Part shown: positions 1 through 8,327 of the stretch, piece after piece
How the letters are laid out: the number at the start of each line of letters is the position of its first letter
Numbering within the stretch: position 1 is the first letter of the stretch
Origin: Thermomonas sp.
GTDB taxonomy: Bacteria > Pseudomonadota > Gammaproteobacteria > Xanthomonadales > Xanthomonadaceae
Direction: 5' to 3'
NCBI RefSeq assembly: GCF_023953935.1
Contig: NZ_JAMLIW010000003.1
Span: 182,001 to 246,000 of the forward strand
DNA: 64,000 nt
Notes under the pieces: generated by a model
What the model was told of the DNA's origin: nothing
The model's input: the letters and a program-made list of their open reading frames with translations, nothing else
The model's database searches: none
Program-made: the position numbers and the translations under genes

Positions 1-711
1 ATCGTTGACGATCTTGTTCATCTTGCCGCTGATGATCTTCTCGAGGATCTCGGCCGGCTTGGCGCGGTCCTTCTCGCTCATTTTCGCCAACTCGATTTCC
101 TTTTCCTTGGCGATGAAATCGGCCGGAACGTCGGCCGCCTTGTTGTAGGGAGGGTTCATCGCGGCCACGTGCATGGCCAGCCCGCGCGCCAGTTCGTCAT
201 TGCCGCCGGCCAGCTCGACCAGCACGCCGATCTTGCCGTTGGTGTGAACGTAGGCGCCGATGTGGCTGGAAGTTTCGATGCGCACGAGGCGACGCACCTG
301 GATGTTTTCACCCAAGGTCTGCACGATGGCGGCGCGGGCCTCTTCGACGCTGTTGCCCGCAGGGGTCCTGGCCGACTTGAGCGCCTCGATGTCGGCGGCG
401 CCGGAGGCCAGCGCAGCGGCGGCGACGGAATCGACGAACGTCTTGAAGTTGGCGTCGTTGGCAACGAAGTCGGTCTCGGAATTGATCTCGACCAGCGCGG
501 CCTTGCCGTCGTTCTGGGCGATGGCGACGCGGCCTTCGGCGGCGACGCGGCCGGCCTTCTTGTCGGCCTTGGCCAGGCCGGATTTGCGCAGCGCCTCGGC
601 GGCGGCGTCGATGTCGCCGCCGGCCTCCGTGAGCGCCTTCTTGCACTCCATCATGCCGGCGCCGGTGCGCTCGCGCAGTTCCTTGACCAGGGATGCGGTG
701 ATTTCTGCCAT
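1..711 (-). CDS. tsf: Elongation factor Ts (3' end outside window)
   Basis: Nucleotide exchange factor that regenerates EF-Tu-GTP during translation elongation in the cytoplasm. Reverse-strand translation from the ATG at 709-711 begins [20 protein letters not shown], the typical EF-Ts UBA-like N-terminus, followed by MECKKAL and the core motif [10 protein letters not shown]. 237 codons are visible; the family is about 290 residues, so roughly the last fifth lies before position 1. It is downstream of rpsB on the same strand, the conserved rpsB-tsf order, but the 178-bp spacer holds a repeat element. Identification is firm; the C-terminus is unseen. Confidence 0.97.
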   Translation of the reverse strand, partial: MAEITASLVKELRERTGAGMMECKKALTEAGGDIDAAAEALRKSGLAKADKKAGRVAAEGRVAIAQNDGKAALVEINSETDFVANDANFKTFVDSVAAAALASGAADIEALKSARTPAGNSVEEARAAIVQTLGENIQVRRLVRIETSSHIGAYVHTNGKIGVLVELAGGNDELARGLAMHVAAMNPPYNKAADVPADFIAKEKEIELAKMSEKDRAKPAEILEKIISGKMNKIVND

Positions 712-742
712 GGGGATTACCTCTGGATTGAATGCTGTGAAG

Positions 743-854
743 CCCCTCTCCCGTCGGGAGAGGGGTTGGGGTGAGGGTTCGAGGGATGTGGAACTCCACA
801 TCGGGTGAACCCTCATCCGGCCCTGCGGGCCACCCTCTCCCGGAGGGAGAAGGG
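743..854. repeat. Paired inverted REP/BIME-like elements between rpsB and tsf
   Basis: Two related elements face each other. The left one (743-780) has a hairpin CCCTCTCCCG/CGGGAGAGGG followed by GGGTGAGGGTTC. The right one (807-854) has GAACCCTCATCC, a GGCC-rich hairpin and CCCTCTCCCGGAGGGAGAAGGG-type sequence. Between them GATGTGGA/TCCACATC (785-802) forms another hairpin. This is the arrangement of a bacterial interspersed mosaic element. It sits inside the rpsB-tsf transcription unit, where it could stabilise or partly terminate the mRNA; that role is inferred. Confidence 0.75.
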
Positions 855-889
855 AAAGCGCACGCGGGCGCAGCCGCGTGACGGGGTGA

Positions 890-1675
890 TTACTCGGCCT
901 TCGGCTTGCTGCTGCGACGCGCCGGCTTGGCGGCCTCTTCGCCTTCGACCGCGGCGGTGAAATCTTCCTCGCGCACCGACGCGGCATTCGGGGAAGCGGC
1001 CTTGCCTTCCAGCACCGCGTCGGCGGCGGCGCGGGCGTACAGCTGCACGGCGCGGATGGCGTCGTCATTGCCCGGGATCGCGTAGTCCACCAGGTTCGGA
1101 TCGTAGTTGGAATCGACCACCGCGATCACCGGGATGCCGAGCTTCTTGGCTTCCTTGATGGCGATGTCTTCGTGGCCGATGTCGATCACGAACAGGGCGT
1201 CGGGCAGGTGGGTCATGTCCTTGATGCCGCCCAGCGAAGCCTCCAGCTTGTCGCGCTCGTGGCGCAGGCGCATCACCTCGTGCTTGACCAGCTTCTGGAA
1301 GGTGCCGTCGGTTTCCGCGGCTTCCAGTTCCTTCAGGCGGCCGACCGACTTCTTCACGGTGGCGAAATTGGTCAGTGAGCCGCCCAGCCAGCGCTGGGTC
1401 ATGAACGGCATGCCGCAGCGCTCGGCTTCTTCCTTGATCGCCTCGCGCGCGCTGCGCTTGGTGCCGACGAACAGGATGGTGCCGCGCTTCTGGGCCACGC
1501 CGCTGATGAAGTTCATCGCGTCGTTGAACAGCGGGACGGTCTTTTCGAGGTTGATGATGTGGATCTTGCCGCGGGCACCGAAGATGTACGGTGCCATCTT
1601 GGGATTCCAGTAGCGGGTCTGGTGGCCGAAATGGACGCCGGCTTCCAGCATCTGGCGCATGGTGATCTGGGGCAT
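890..1675 (-). CDS. rpsB: 30S ribosomal protein S2
   Basis: Structural protein of the small ribosomal subunit. The product starts [19 protein letters not shown], contains [15 protein letters not shown], the [13 protein letters not shown] segment, [11 protein letters not shown] and the C-terminal [18 protein letters not shown] motif, all diagnostic of S2. It has 261 residues, close to the usual 240-270, with a short charged tail. The open frame extends far upstream, but the ATG at 1673-1675 matches the conserved S2 N-terminus. It is divergent from map and preceded by a long leader; the stop is TAA. Confidence 0.98.
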   Translation of the reverse strand: MPQITMRQMLEAGVHFGHQTRYWNPKMAPYIFGARGKIHIINLEKTVPLFNDAMNFISGVAQKRGTILFVGTKRSAREAIKEEAERCGMPFMTQRWLGGSLTNFATVKKSVGRLKELEAAETDGTFQKLVKHEVMRLRHERDKLEASLGGIKDMTHLPDALFVIDIGHEDIAIKEAKKLGIPVIAVVDSNYDPNLVDYAIPGNDDAIRAVQLYARAAADAVLEGKAASPNAASVREEDFTAAVEGEEAAKPARRSSKPKAE

Positions 1676-1933
1676 TGCAGGAACTCCTGTGGGTGGAACC
1701 CGCGCCGGGGAATGGAGGCGCTGCGCCGCATCCGTCAGGACTGGCGCTGGATTCCGGGGTTGGGCCTCCCTGTCGTCACTGCGTCCGAACCCGCTTGCGC
1801 GGGCACCCCGGAACAGGGATTGCCGACAGGTGTGGATTCGACGGGCCGAGGCTTGGGCCCCGGCTTGGTTGCGTCGCCCGTCGTGACGGCGCTGGAACCC
1901 TGCAATTATGGAAGATTGGCGGGGTTCATGCAA
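1676..1933 (-). promoter_or_regulatory. rpsB promoter and long 5' leader
   Basis: On the minus strand a -35 TTGCAT (1928-1933) and -10 CATAAT (1905-1910) are 17 bp apart, a good sigma-70 fit. Transcription would start near 1898 and leave a leader of about 220 nt before the rpsB ATG. Long leaders here are known in gammaproteobacteria for S2 autoregulation; whether this one folds that way was not tested. The rest of the 354-bp gap between rpsB and map holds a direct repeat GGTTCCAAAGC (1939-1949 and 1953-1963) and a candidate map promoter; no gene is seen. Confidence 0.55.
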
Positions 1934-1992
1934 ATCATGGTTCCAAAGCGGTGGTTCCAAAGCTGCCGGGGGAGCCGCGCCCGAACCCCGCG

Positions 1993-2023
1993 TTGCCGCA
2001 GCTTCACCGCAATGCGCGATAAT
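1993..2023 (+). promoter_or_regulatory. Candidate map promoter
   Basis: TTGCCG (1993-1998) and GATAAT (2018-2023) are separated by 19 bp. A start seven bases after the -10 would fall on the A of the map ATG at 2030, implying a leaderless transcript. There is no Shine-Dalgarno sequence before that ATG, which agrees with this reading. Eye-based call with a long spacer. Confidence 0.4.
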
Positions 2024-2029
2024 CCGCGA

Positions 2030-2806
2030 ATGGCTATCAATATCAAGACAGCGGCGGACATCGAGAAAATGCGCGTGGCCGGGCGGCTGGCGGCGGAAGT
2101 GCTGCAGGTGGTCGCGCCGCACGTGAAGGCGGGCGTGAGCACCGAGGAGCTGGACCGCATCTGCCACGATCACATCGTCAACGTGCAAAAAGCCATCCCG
2201 GCCAACGTCGGTTACCGCGGGTTCCCCAAGACCGTGTGCACCTCGGTCAACAACGTGATCTGTCACGGCATCCCCAGCGAGGCCAAGGTGCTGCGCGATG
2301 GCGATATCGTCAACATCGACGTGACGGTCATCAAGGACGGCTGGCATGGCGATACCAGCCGCATGTACGTGGTCGGCACGCCCTCGGTGATGGCACAGCG
2401 GTTGGTGGATGTGACGCGCGAGGCGATGTTCCGCGGCATCCGCGTGGTGCGGCCGGGCGCGACCCTGGGCGACATCGGCCATGCGATCCAGGAATATGCC
2501 GAAAGCCAGCGTTTTTCGGTGGTGCGCGAATACTGCGGGCACGGGATCGGCAAGGTCTACCACGACGAGCCACAGGTGCTGCACTACGGCCGCGCCGGCG
2601 ACGGCCTGGTGCTGCGCGAAGGCATGACCTTCACCATCGAACCGATGATCAACGAAGGCAGCCGCCACACCCGCGTCCTGCCCGACGGCTGGACCGTGGT
2701 CACCAAGGACCGCAAGCTGTCCGCGCAGTGGGAGCACACCGTGCTGGTGACCCGTGACGGCGTGGAAATCCTGACCCGGCTGCCGGGCGACGACAACGAT
2801 TTGTGA
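2030..2806 (+). CDS. map: Type I methionine aminopeptidase
   Basis: Removes the initiator methionine from nascent proteins; a metal-dependent cytoplasmic hydrolase. The 258-residue product, beginning [19 protein letters not shown], is typical of type I enzymes. Metal-ligand motifs are visible: [18 protein letters not shown] (two Asp), CGHGIG (His), FTIEPMI (Glu) and QWEHTVLV (Glu). An in-frame ATG lies 18 bp upstream (2012), but the conserved N-terminus and a possible promoter ending at 2023 favour 2030. Its stop overlaps the glnD GTG start by 4 bp, so map-glnD are probably translationally coupled. Confidence 0.96.
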   Translation: MAINIKTAADIEKMRVAGRLAAEVLQVVAPHVKAGVSTEELDRICHDHIVNVQKAIPANVGYRGFPKTVCTSVNNVICHGIPSEAKVLRDGDIVNIDVTVIKDGWHGDTSRMYVVGTPSVMAQRLVDVTREAMFRGIRVVRPGATLGDIGHAIQEYAESQRFSVVREYCGHGIGKVYHDEPQVLHYGRAGDGLVLREGMTFTIEPMINEGSRHTRVLPDGWTVVTKDRKLSAQWEHTVLVTRDGVEILTRLPGDDNDL

Positions 2807-5430
2807 ACATCGACCTGCCGGCCGATCCGCGTGCGGTTCTGGCCGGGTTGCCCGCCGGCAGTGAAGGCGATGCGGCATGGAGTGCGTTGGTCCGCGCATT
2901 GCTGGTACGCAACGACGCGCGGCTGGCGCAGCGGTTTGATGCCGGCGCGCCCGCCGAGCACCTGATCCGCCTGCGCGCGCGCGCCATCGATTTTCTGGTG
3001 AACAAGACCTGGCAGCGCTGCATCCCGGCGGCGGCGCCGCTGGCGCTGTTTGCGGTCGGCGGCTACGGCCGCGGCGAATTGTTCCCGCATTCCGACGTGG
3101 ATCTGCTGGCCTTGGCCGAACCCGACCAACAGCAGCATTTCCACGCCGCGCTGTCGCGCTTCGTGGCGCTGCTGTGGGACGCGGGCGCGCCGGTCAGTCA
3201 GGCGGTGCGCTCGCTGGACGAATGCACGCGGGCGGCGAGCGAGGATCCCACCGTATTGACGGCGATCGTCGAGGCGCGGCCGCTGGTCGCGGATGCAGCG
3301 GCCGGCGCGCGCCTGCGCGCGGCGATTGCGCCCGAGCGTGCGTGGCCGCCGCGGGCCTATTTCGAAGTCAAGCGCGAAGAACAGCAGCGCCGGCACGCGC
3401 GCTTTGGCGATACCGCCGACAACCTCGAGCCGAACCTCAAGGAAGGGCCGGGCGGGCTGCGCGACCTGCAGCAACTGGGCTGGCTGGCGCAGCGCTGCTT
3501 CGGGGTGGCCAGCCTGTCCGGACTGGTGCCGCTGGGCCATCTGGGCGTCGACGAGGCGGCGGCGCTGGAGCGCGAGCGCCGCGCGCTGTCGCGGCTGCGC
3601 TTCGGCCTGCATCTGGTGGCCGGTCGACGCGAAGAGCGGCTGCGCTTCGATTACCAGAAGGCGCTGGCGGCGCGTTTGCACGAGAGCGATGACGCCGACA
3701 CGCTGGGCGTCGAAAAGCTCATGCAGGGTTTCTACCGCAGCGCCGCCATCGTGCAGCGGCTCAACGAGCGGGTGCTGCAGCGCTTCGAGGAGTATTTCGA
3801 AGGCCACGTCGCGCCGCTGCCCATCGACGCCGACTGGGAGCGTCGTGGCGGCTATCTGGCGGCGCGCCGCGACGGCTGGATGCGCATGGAGCCGGCGCGG
3901 GTGTTCGCGCTGTTTGCCGCGTGGGCGGGCAATCCGGCCCTGCGTGGACTGCATTCGCAAAGCGCGCGCGAACTGGCCGAGATGCTGGGCGAGATTCCCG
4001 ACTTTGCCCATGCGCCGGAACCGATGCGGCAAGCCTTCCTGGCGCTGCTGCGCGGGCCGCAGCCAGTGGCCACGCTGGAGCGGATGGCACGGCTGGGCGT
4101 GCTGGCGCGCTGGATTCCGGCTTTCGCGCGGGTATCCGGGCGGATGCAGTTCGATCTGTTCCACGTGTTCACGGTCGACCAGCACACGCTGGCGGTGCTG
4201 CGCAACCTCGCGGGCTTTGCCGCCGGCGCGCCGGACGAGCGGTTTTCGATCGCCCATCAAGTCTGGCCTTCGTTGCGCAAGCCCGAACTGCTGCTGTTGG
4301 CCGGGCTGTTCCACGACATCGGCAAGGGCCGCGGTGGCGATCATTCCAGACTGGGTGCGGCCGACGCGCGTGAATTCTGCGTCGCGCACGGGCTGTCGGA
4401 GGCCGACACCGCGCTGGTCGAATGGCTGGTGCAACAGCACCTGCTGATGTCCACCACCGCGCAGAAGCAGGACATCACCGATCCCGAAGTCATCCAGCGC
4501 TTTGCCGAAACCGTGGCCGACCGCCAGCGCCTGGATTATCTGTACCTGCTGACCTGCGCCGATATCGCCGGCACTTCGCCCAAGCTGTGGAACAGCTGGA
4601 AGGATCGCCTGCTGGCCGACCTGCACACGGCCACCCGACTGGCGCTGCGGCGCGGGCTCGGCCATCCGGTCGCGGCCGCGGAGCGGGTGGCCGAAAACCG
4701 GGCGGCGGCACGCGCGCTGTTGCGCGAGGAAGGGCGGGCGGATGCGGCCATTGACGCGCTGTTTGCGCGGATGCCGGATGAGAGTTTCCTGCGTGGCCGT
4801 CCCGACCAGATTGCCTGGCAGGCCGCGGCGTTGGCAGACGCTGGCGGACGCATGCCGGTGGTGGCGGCACGCCACCCGGCCGGGCGCGATCGGCTGGAAG
4901 TGTTCGTTCACACCCGGGATCGCGATGGCGTATTCGCCGCCATCGTCATCGCGTTCGATCGAATGGGGCTTGGCATCTTGCATGCGCGCGTGCTCGATGG
5001 GCCGGCTGACACCGTGTTCGACACCTTCCAGGTGCAGCCTGGCGATGCGCGCAGCCCGCTTGACCCTGCCGCCGTGGAAGCGCGGCTGGTGCAGGCACTG
5101 TCGGGCGACTTGGGCGCGGTGCGACCCGCCCGCCGCAGTCGTCCGCGCCACCTGCGGCATTTCCGGATCGTTCCGCAGCTCGATTTCACCGACATCGACG
5201 GCGGCACCCGGATCGGCCTGATCTGCAATGATCGGCCCGGCCTGCTGGCGGATATCGCCGGTGTCCTGCGCACCCAGCGCCTGCGCGTGCAGGATGCCCG
5301 CATCGCCACCTTCGGCGAGCGCGCCGAAGATCTGCTGCTGGTCAGTGACGAACGCGACGCGCCGCTTGCTCCCGAACGCCGCGCCGCGCTGCGCGATGCA
5401 TTGCTTGCCATCCTCGACGGAGATTCCTGA
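2803..5430 (+). CDS. glnD: Bifunctional PII uridylyltransferase/uridylyl-removing enzyme
   Basis: Nitrogen sensor that uridylylates and deuridylylates PII proteins in response to glutamine. At 875 residues it is full length (E. coli about 890). Visible domains: nucleotidyltransferase with [18 protein letters not shown] near residue 85; HD phosphohydrolase with [14 protein letters not shown] near 503; two C-terminal ACT domains starting near 700 and 803, the second with [12 protein letters not shown], which sense glutamine. The start is GTG at 2803, inside the map stop (GTGA overlap). The stop overlaps the dapD ATG by one base. Very secure. Confidence 0.97.
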   Translation: MNIDLPADPRAVLAGLPAGSEGDAAWSALVRALLVRNDARLAQRFDAGAPAEHLIRLRARAIDFLVNKTWQRCIPAAAPLALFAVGGYGRGELFPHSDVDLLALAEPDQQQHFHAALSRFVALLWDAGAPVSQAVRSLDECTRAASEDPTVLTAIVEARPLVADAAAGARLRAAIAPERAWPPRAYFEVKREEQQRRHARFGDTADNLEPNLKEGPGGLRDLQQLGWLAQRCFGVASLSGLVPLGHLGVDEAAALERERRALSRLRFGLHLVAGRREERLRFDYQKALAARLHESDDADTLGVEKLMQGFYRSAAIVQRLNERVLQRFEEYFEGHVAPLPIDADWERRGGYLAARRDGWMRMEPARVFALFAAWAGNPALRGLHSQSARELAEMLGEIPDFAHAPEPMRQAFLALLRGPQPVATLERMARLGVLARWIPAFARVSGRMQFDLFHVFTVDQHTLAVLRNLAGFAAGAPDERFSIAHQVWPSLRKPELLLLAGLFHDIGKGRGGDHSRLGAADAREFCVAHGLSEADTALVEWLVQQHLLMSTTAQKQDITDPEVIQRFAETVADRQRLDYLYLLTCADIAGTSPKLWNSWKDRLLADLHTATRLALRRGLGHPVAAAERVAENRAAARALLREEGRADAAIDALFARMPDESFLRGRPDQIAWQAAALADAGGRMPVVAARHPAGRDRLEVFVHTRDRDGVFAAIVIAFDRMGLGILHARVLDGPADTVFDTFQVQPGDARSPLDPAAVEARLVQALSGDLGAVRPARRSRPRHLRHFRIVPQLDFTDIDGGTRIGLICNDRPGLLADIAGVLRTQRLRVQDARIATFGERAEDLLLVSDERDAPLAPERRAALRDALLAILDGDS

Positions 5431-6314
5431 TGCCCGCCAAGCCCCCTGCGAAGAAGACCCTCACGCCCAATCGCGCCGCGCAGGCCGAGGAATTGCGCTT
5501 TCTGATCGACAGCGCCTGGGAGCGCCGCGCCGCGCTCACGCCGGAGGAGATCGACGGTTCGACCCGGCCTGCGGTCGACCGCGCGATTGCCGGTCTCGAA
5601 CAGGGCTGGCTGCGGGTGGCCGAGCCTGACGGCAGCGGTGGCTGGCAGGTCAACGAATGGCTGAAAAAGGCGGTGCTGCTGTATTTCCGTACGCAGGAAA
5701 TGGAGTTCATCGAGGCCTATCCGGCGCCGTTCTGGGACAAGGTGCCGGCGCGCTTTGCGGACTTCGACGAAAACGCCTTCCGCAAGCTGGGTGCGCGGGT
5801 GGTGCCCGGCGCGGTGGTGCGCGCGGGCAGCCACATCGGCAAGGACGTGGTGCTGATGCCGAGCTTCGTCAACATCGGCGCCCATGTCGGCGCCGGCACC
5901 ATGGTCGATACCTGGGCCACGGTGGGTTCTTGCGCGCAGATCGGCAAGGGCTGCCATCTGTCCGGCGGGGTCGGGATCGGCGGCGTGCTGGAGCCGCTGC
6001 AGGCGACGCCGACGATCATCGAGGATCACTGTTTCATCGGTGCGCGCTCGGAAGTGGTGGAAGGCTTCGTGGTCGGCCATCACAGCGTGGTCGGCATGGG
6101 CGTGTTCCTCGGCCAGAGCACGCGTGTCTACAACCGCATGACCGGCGAGGTCAGCTACGGCCGCGTGCCGCCCGGCAGCGTGGTGGTCTCCGGCGCGCTG
6201 CCGGCGGCGGATGGCAGTCATTCCTTGTATTGCGCGGTGATCGTCAAGCAGGTGGACGAGAAGACCCGCAGCAAGACTTCGGTGAATGAATTGTTGCGCG
6301 GGTTGGCGGATTGA
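5430..6314 (+). CDS. dapD: Tetrahydrodipicolinate N-succinyltransferase
   Basis: Transfers succinyl from succinyl-CoA to tetrahydrodipicolinate, a step of the succinylase branch of lysine and diaminopimelate synthesis. The 294-residue product has the helical N-terminal part followed by a left-handed beta-helix of hexapeptide repeats (for example [20 protein letters not shown] and [20 protein letters not shown]). It starts at an ATG overlapping the glnD stop (TGATG), so map, glnD and dapD form one coupled operon. dapE, acting two steps later, lies about 0.8 kb downstream. Confidence 0.97.
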   Translation: MPAKPPAKKTLTPNRAAQAEELRFLIDSAWERRAALTPEEIDGSTRPAVDRAIAGLEQGWLRVAEPDGSGGWQVNEWLKKAVLLYFRTQEMEFIEAYPAPFWDKVPARFADFDENAFRKLGARVVPGAVVRAGSHIGKDVVLMPSFVNIGAHVGAGTMVDTWATVGSCAQIGKGCHLSGGVGIGGVLEPLQATPTIIEDHCFIGARSEVVEGFVVGHHSVVGMGVFLGQSTRVYNRMTGEVSYGRVPPGSVVVSGALPAADGSHSLYCAVIVKQVDEKTRSKTSVNELLRGLAD

Positions 6315-6331
6315 GTTGGGATTTCGACGTG

Positions 6332-6440
6332 GGGATGGCCTGCGAACGGTGTTCGCGACACGCCGTGAATACATCCCTGTAGGCTCATCGGCGACGTCCC
6401 TGTCGCCGATGGTCGCGAACACCATCCGCAGGCCATCCCT
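6332..6440. repeat. Long imperfect inverted-repeat element
   Basis: Arms at 6332-6359 and about 6412-6440 (GGGATGGCCTGCG...GTTCGCGAC and its complement) match at 26 of 28 positions. Inside is a perfect 10-bp stem CATCGGCGAC/GTCGCCGATG (6386-6411) and the segment GTGAATACATCCCTGTAGGC. I recognise this as a dispersed intergenic repeat type of Xanthomonadaceae. It fills nearly all of the dapD-arsC gap and would fold into a stable cruciform or mRNA hairpin. Confidence 0.75.
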
Positions 6441-6455
6441 TTGGAGTAGTTGCGC

Positions 6456-6812
6456 ATGACCACCCTCTATGGACTCGACAACTGCGACACCTGCAAGAAA
6501 GCGCGCAACTGGCTGGCGCGCTTCGGCATCGAACATGTCTTTGTCGATTATCGTGATCAGCGCCAACCGCCCGAAACGCTGCTGGCGTGGAAGGCCGCGG
6601 CCGGAGGCTGGGAGGCGTTGATCAACAAATCCTCGACCACCTGGCGGCAACTGCCGCCCACCCGCAAGGCGCCCGGTAGCGATGCCGAATGGAAGCTGTT
6701 GTTGAAGGAATATCCACAATTGATTCGCCGCCCGGTGGTTGTGCTGGATGATGGCAGCATGTCGCAAGGCTTTTCCGACAACGGCTTCAAGAAGCTGTTC
6801 GGGGTGCCGTAA
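6456..6812 (+). CDS. ArsC/Spx-family thioredoxin-fold reductase (YffB type)
   Basis: Small cytoplasmic protein of the ArsC/Spx/YffB superfamily, 118 residues, of unproven substrate. The N-terminus [15 protein letters not shown] carries a CxxC pair (Cys10, Cys13) on a thioredoxin-like fold; [10 protein letters not shown] near the C-terminus is the conserved cis-Pro region. The ATG at 6456 has TTGGAG 9 bp upstream; an in-frame TTG at 6450 is less likely. The order dapD-arsC-like-dapE is conserved in Xanthomonadaceae, but the gene is not an arsenic resistance locus by context. Arsenate reductase activity is not implied. Confidence 0.85.
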   Translation: MTTLYGLDNCDTCKKARNWLARFGIEHVFVDYRDQRQPPETLLAWKAAAGGWEALINKSSTTWRQLPPTRKAPGSDAEWKLLLKEYPQLIRRPVVVLDDGSMSQGFSDNGFKKLFGVP

Positions 6813-6875
6813 GTCGTCGCTGCGATTTGCGATGCAAGCTGGGCAGCTATCGGTCATCCACTGCGAGCCAATTTC

Positions 6876-7037
6876 CCCCGTTCGTGGTGAGCCTATCGAA
6901 CTCCCCGTTCGTGGTGAGCTTGTCGAACTCCCCGTTCGTGGTGAGCCTATCGAACTCCCCGTTCGTGGTGAGCTTGTCGAACTCCCCGTTCGTGGTGAGC
7001 TTGTCGAACTCCCCGTTCGTGGTGAGCTTGTCGAACC
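6876..7037. repeat. Six tandem 27-bp repeats (GTTCGTGGTGAGC family)
   Basis: Exactly six head-to-tail 27-bp units starting at 6876, 6903, 6930, 6957, 6984 and 7011. Each contains CCCCGTTCGTGGTGAGC then CTATCGAACT (units 1 and 3) or TTGTCGAACT (others). The outer parts GTTCG and CGAAC make each unit an imperfect palindrome. Related single copies occur at 38014-38046 and 45231-45387. There are no spacers, so it is not CRISPR. This explains most of the 308-bp gap between the arsC-like gene and dapE; the remainder holds a possible dapE promoter. Confidence 0.9.
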
Positions 7038-7059
7038 ATGAACGGCCACGGCCCAAGTC

Positions 7060-7091
7060 TTGGCGTTATTCCCCTCCCGCGTCCCTACAAT
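7060..7091 (+). promoter_or_regulatory. Candidate dapE promoter
   Basis: A good -10 TACAAT (7086-7091) has TTGGCG at 7060-7065, but the 20-bp spacer is long. It lies immediately after the tandem repeat array and 29 bp before the dapE ATG. Weak evidence beyond the -10 match. Confidence 0.3.
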
Positions 7092-7120
7092 GCCCCGATC
7101 CACTGCAACAAAGCGTGCCG

Positions 7121-8254
7121 ATGACCAGTGATATCCTGCAACTGACCTGCGACCTGATCGCCCGCTCATCGCTGACGCCGGACGATGCCGGCTGCCAGCC
7201 GCTGATCGCGCAGCGCTTGCAGGCGGCGGGCTTTGCCATCGAACACCTGCGCTTCGGTGAGGTCGACAACCTGTGGGCCAGCCACGGCAGCGGCGATGGT
7301 CCGGTGCTGGTCCTGCTTGGCCATACCGACGTGGTGCCGCCGGGTCCGCGCGAGGCGTGGCGCAGCGATCCGTTCCTGCCTGAAATCCGCGATGGTCTGC
7401 TGTACGGCCGCGGCGCCGCCGACATGAAAGGCAGCGTTGCGGCATTCGTCATCGCACTGGAACGATTCGTCGCCGCGCATCCGCATCACCGCGGCAGCGT
7501 GGCGCTGCTGCTGACCTCGGACGAAGAAGGCGATGCCATCGACGGCGTGCGCAAGGTGGCTGATGTGCTTCGTCAGCGCGGTCAGCGCATCGACTGGTGC
7601 GTCACTGGTGAACCGTCATCGAAACAGGCGCTGGGCGACCTGCTGCGGGTGGGCCGTCGTGGCAGCCTGTCGGCCACACTCAGCGTGCGCGGCGTGCAAG
7701 GCCACGTTGCCTATCCGGAAAAGGCGCGCAACCCCATCCACGCCGCCGCGCCGGCGCTGGCGGAACTGACGGCGCGGCGCTGGGATCAAGGCTTCGAAAG
7801 CTTCCCGCCCACCTCGCTGCAAATCAGCAATATCCACGCCGGCACCGGCGCCAACAACGTGATCCCCGGCGAACTGCAGGTGCTGTTCAACCTGCGCTAC
7901 AACCCGCATTGGACGGCGGAAACACTGGAATCCGAATGCGAGGCGATGCTGCGCCGGCACGCGCTCGACTACGCCCTCCACTGGCACCGCAGCGGCGAAC
8001 CGTTCCATACCCCGGAAGGCCCGTTGCGTGCGGCAGCGCGCGCCGTGCTGACGCAGTTTGCAGGCAAAGCGCCGGAAGAAAGCACCGGCGGCGGCACCTC
8101 GGATGCCCGCTTCATCGCCCCGCTGGGCGCGCACTGCATCGAGATCGGACCGATCAACGCCAGCATCCACAAAGTGGACGAACACATCCGCGTGGCGGAT
8201 CTGGAGGCGCTGCCGGGGCTGTATCTGGCGCTGCTGGAAACGCTGCTGGCCTGA
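7121..8254 (+). CDS. dapE: Succinyl-diaminopimelate desuccinylase
   Basis: M20 metallopeptidase-family enzyme that hydrolyses N-succinyl-LL-diaminopimelate, feeding lysine and peptidoglycan synthesis. The 377-residue product (E. coli 375) shows the di-zinc ligands and catalytic residues: [11 protein letters not shown] (His), GAADMKGS (Asp), [11 protein letters not shown] (catalytic Glu and ligand Glu), and the C-terminal [11 protein letters not shown]. The frame is open upstream through the tandem repeats, but [17 protein letters not shown] is the expected N-terminus. A GTG two codons upstream is an alternative start. Confidence 0.97.
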   Translation: MTSDILQLTCDLIARSSLTPDDAGCQPLIAQRLQAAGFAIEHLRFGEVDNLWASHGSGDGPVLVLLGHTDVVPPGPREAWRSDPFLPEIRDGLLYGRGAADMKGSVAAFVIALERFVAAHPHHRGSVALLLTSDEEGDAIDGVRKVADVLRQRGQRIDWCVTGEPSSKQALGDLLRVGRRGSLSATLSVRGVQGHVAYPEKARNPIHAAAPALAELTARRWDQGFESFPPTSLQISNIHAGTGANNVIPGELQVLFNLRYNPHWTAETLESECEAMLRRHALDYALHWHRSGEPFHTPEGPLRAAARAVLTQFAGKAPEESTGGGTSDARFIAPLGAHCIEIGPINASIHKVDEHIRVADLEALPGLYLALLETLLA

Positions 8255-8327
8255 GTGTCCTCACGCCGTTCGGCTTGTTCGAACCATGGGCCTCGGTCCG
8301 TGCCGAATTGCGATCGCCCGAGTGCAG

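Noticed and set aside
2584-5160. 858-codon open frame antisense to map and glnD
   Set aside because: High-GC shadow frame. The opposite strand carries all map and glnD motifs; this translation is Arg/Gln/His-rich with no recognisable domain.
6456-6812. Arsenic resistance gene arsC
   Set aside because: The fold is ArsC-like, but there is no ars operon and the YffB/Spx-like group is more likely; the symbol was withheld.
6876-7037. CRISPR array
   Set aside because: Units are contiguous 27-mers with no unique spacers and no cas genes nearby.
4908-7445. 845-codon minus-strand frame across dapD and dapE
   Set aside because: Spans three secure plus-strand genes and translates the tandem repeats as a TSSPRTGS-type repeat. 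Not a gene.
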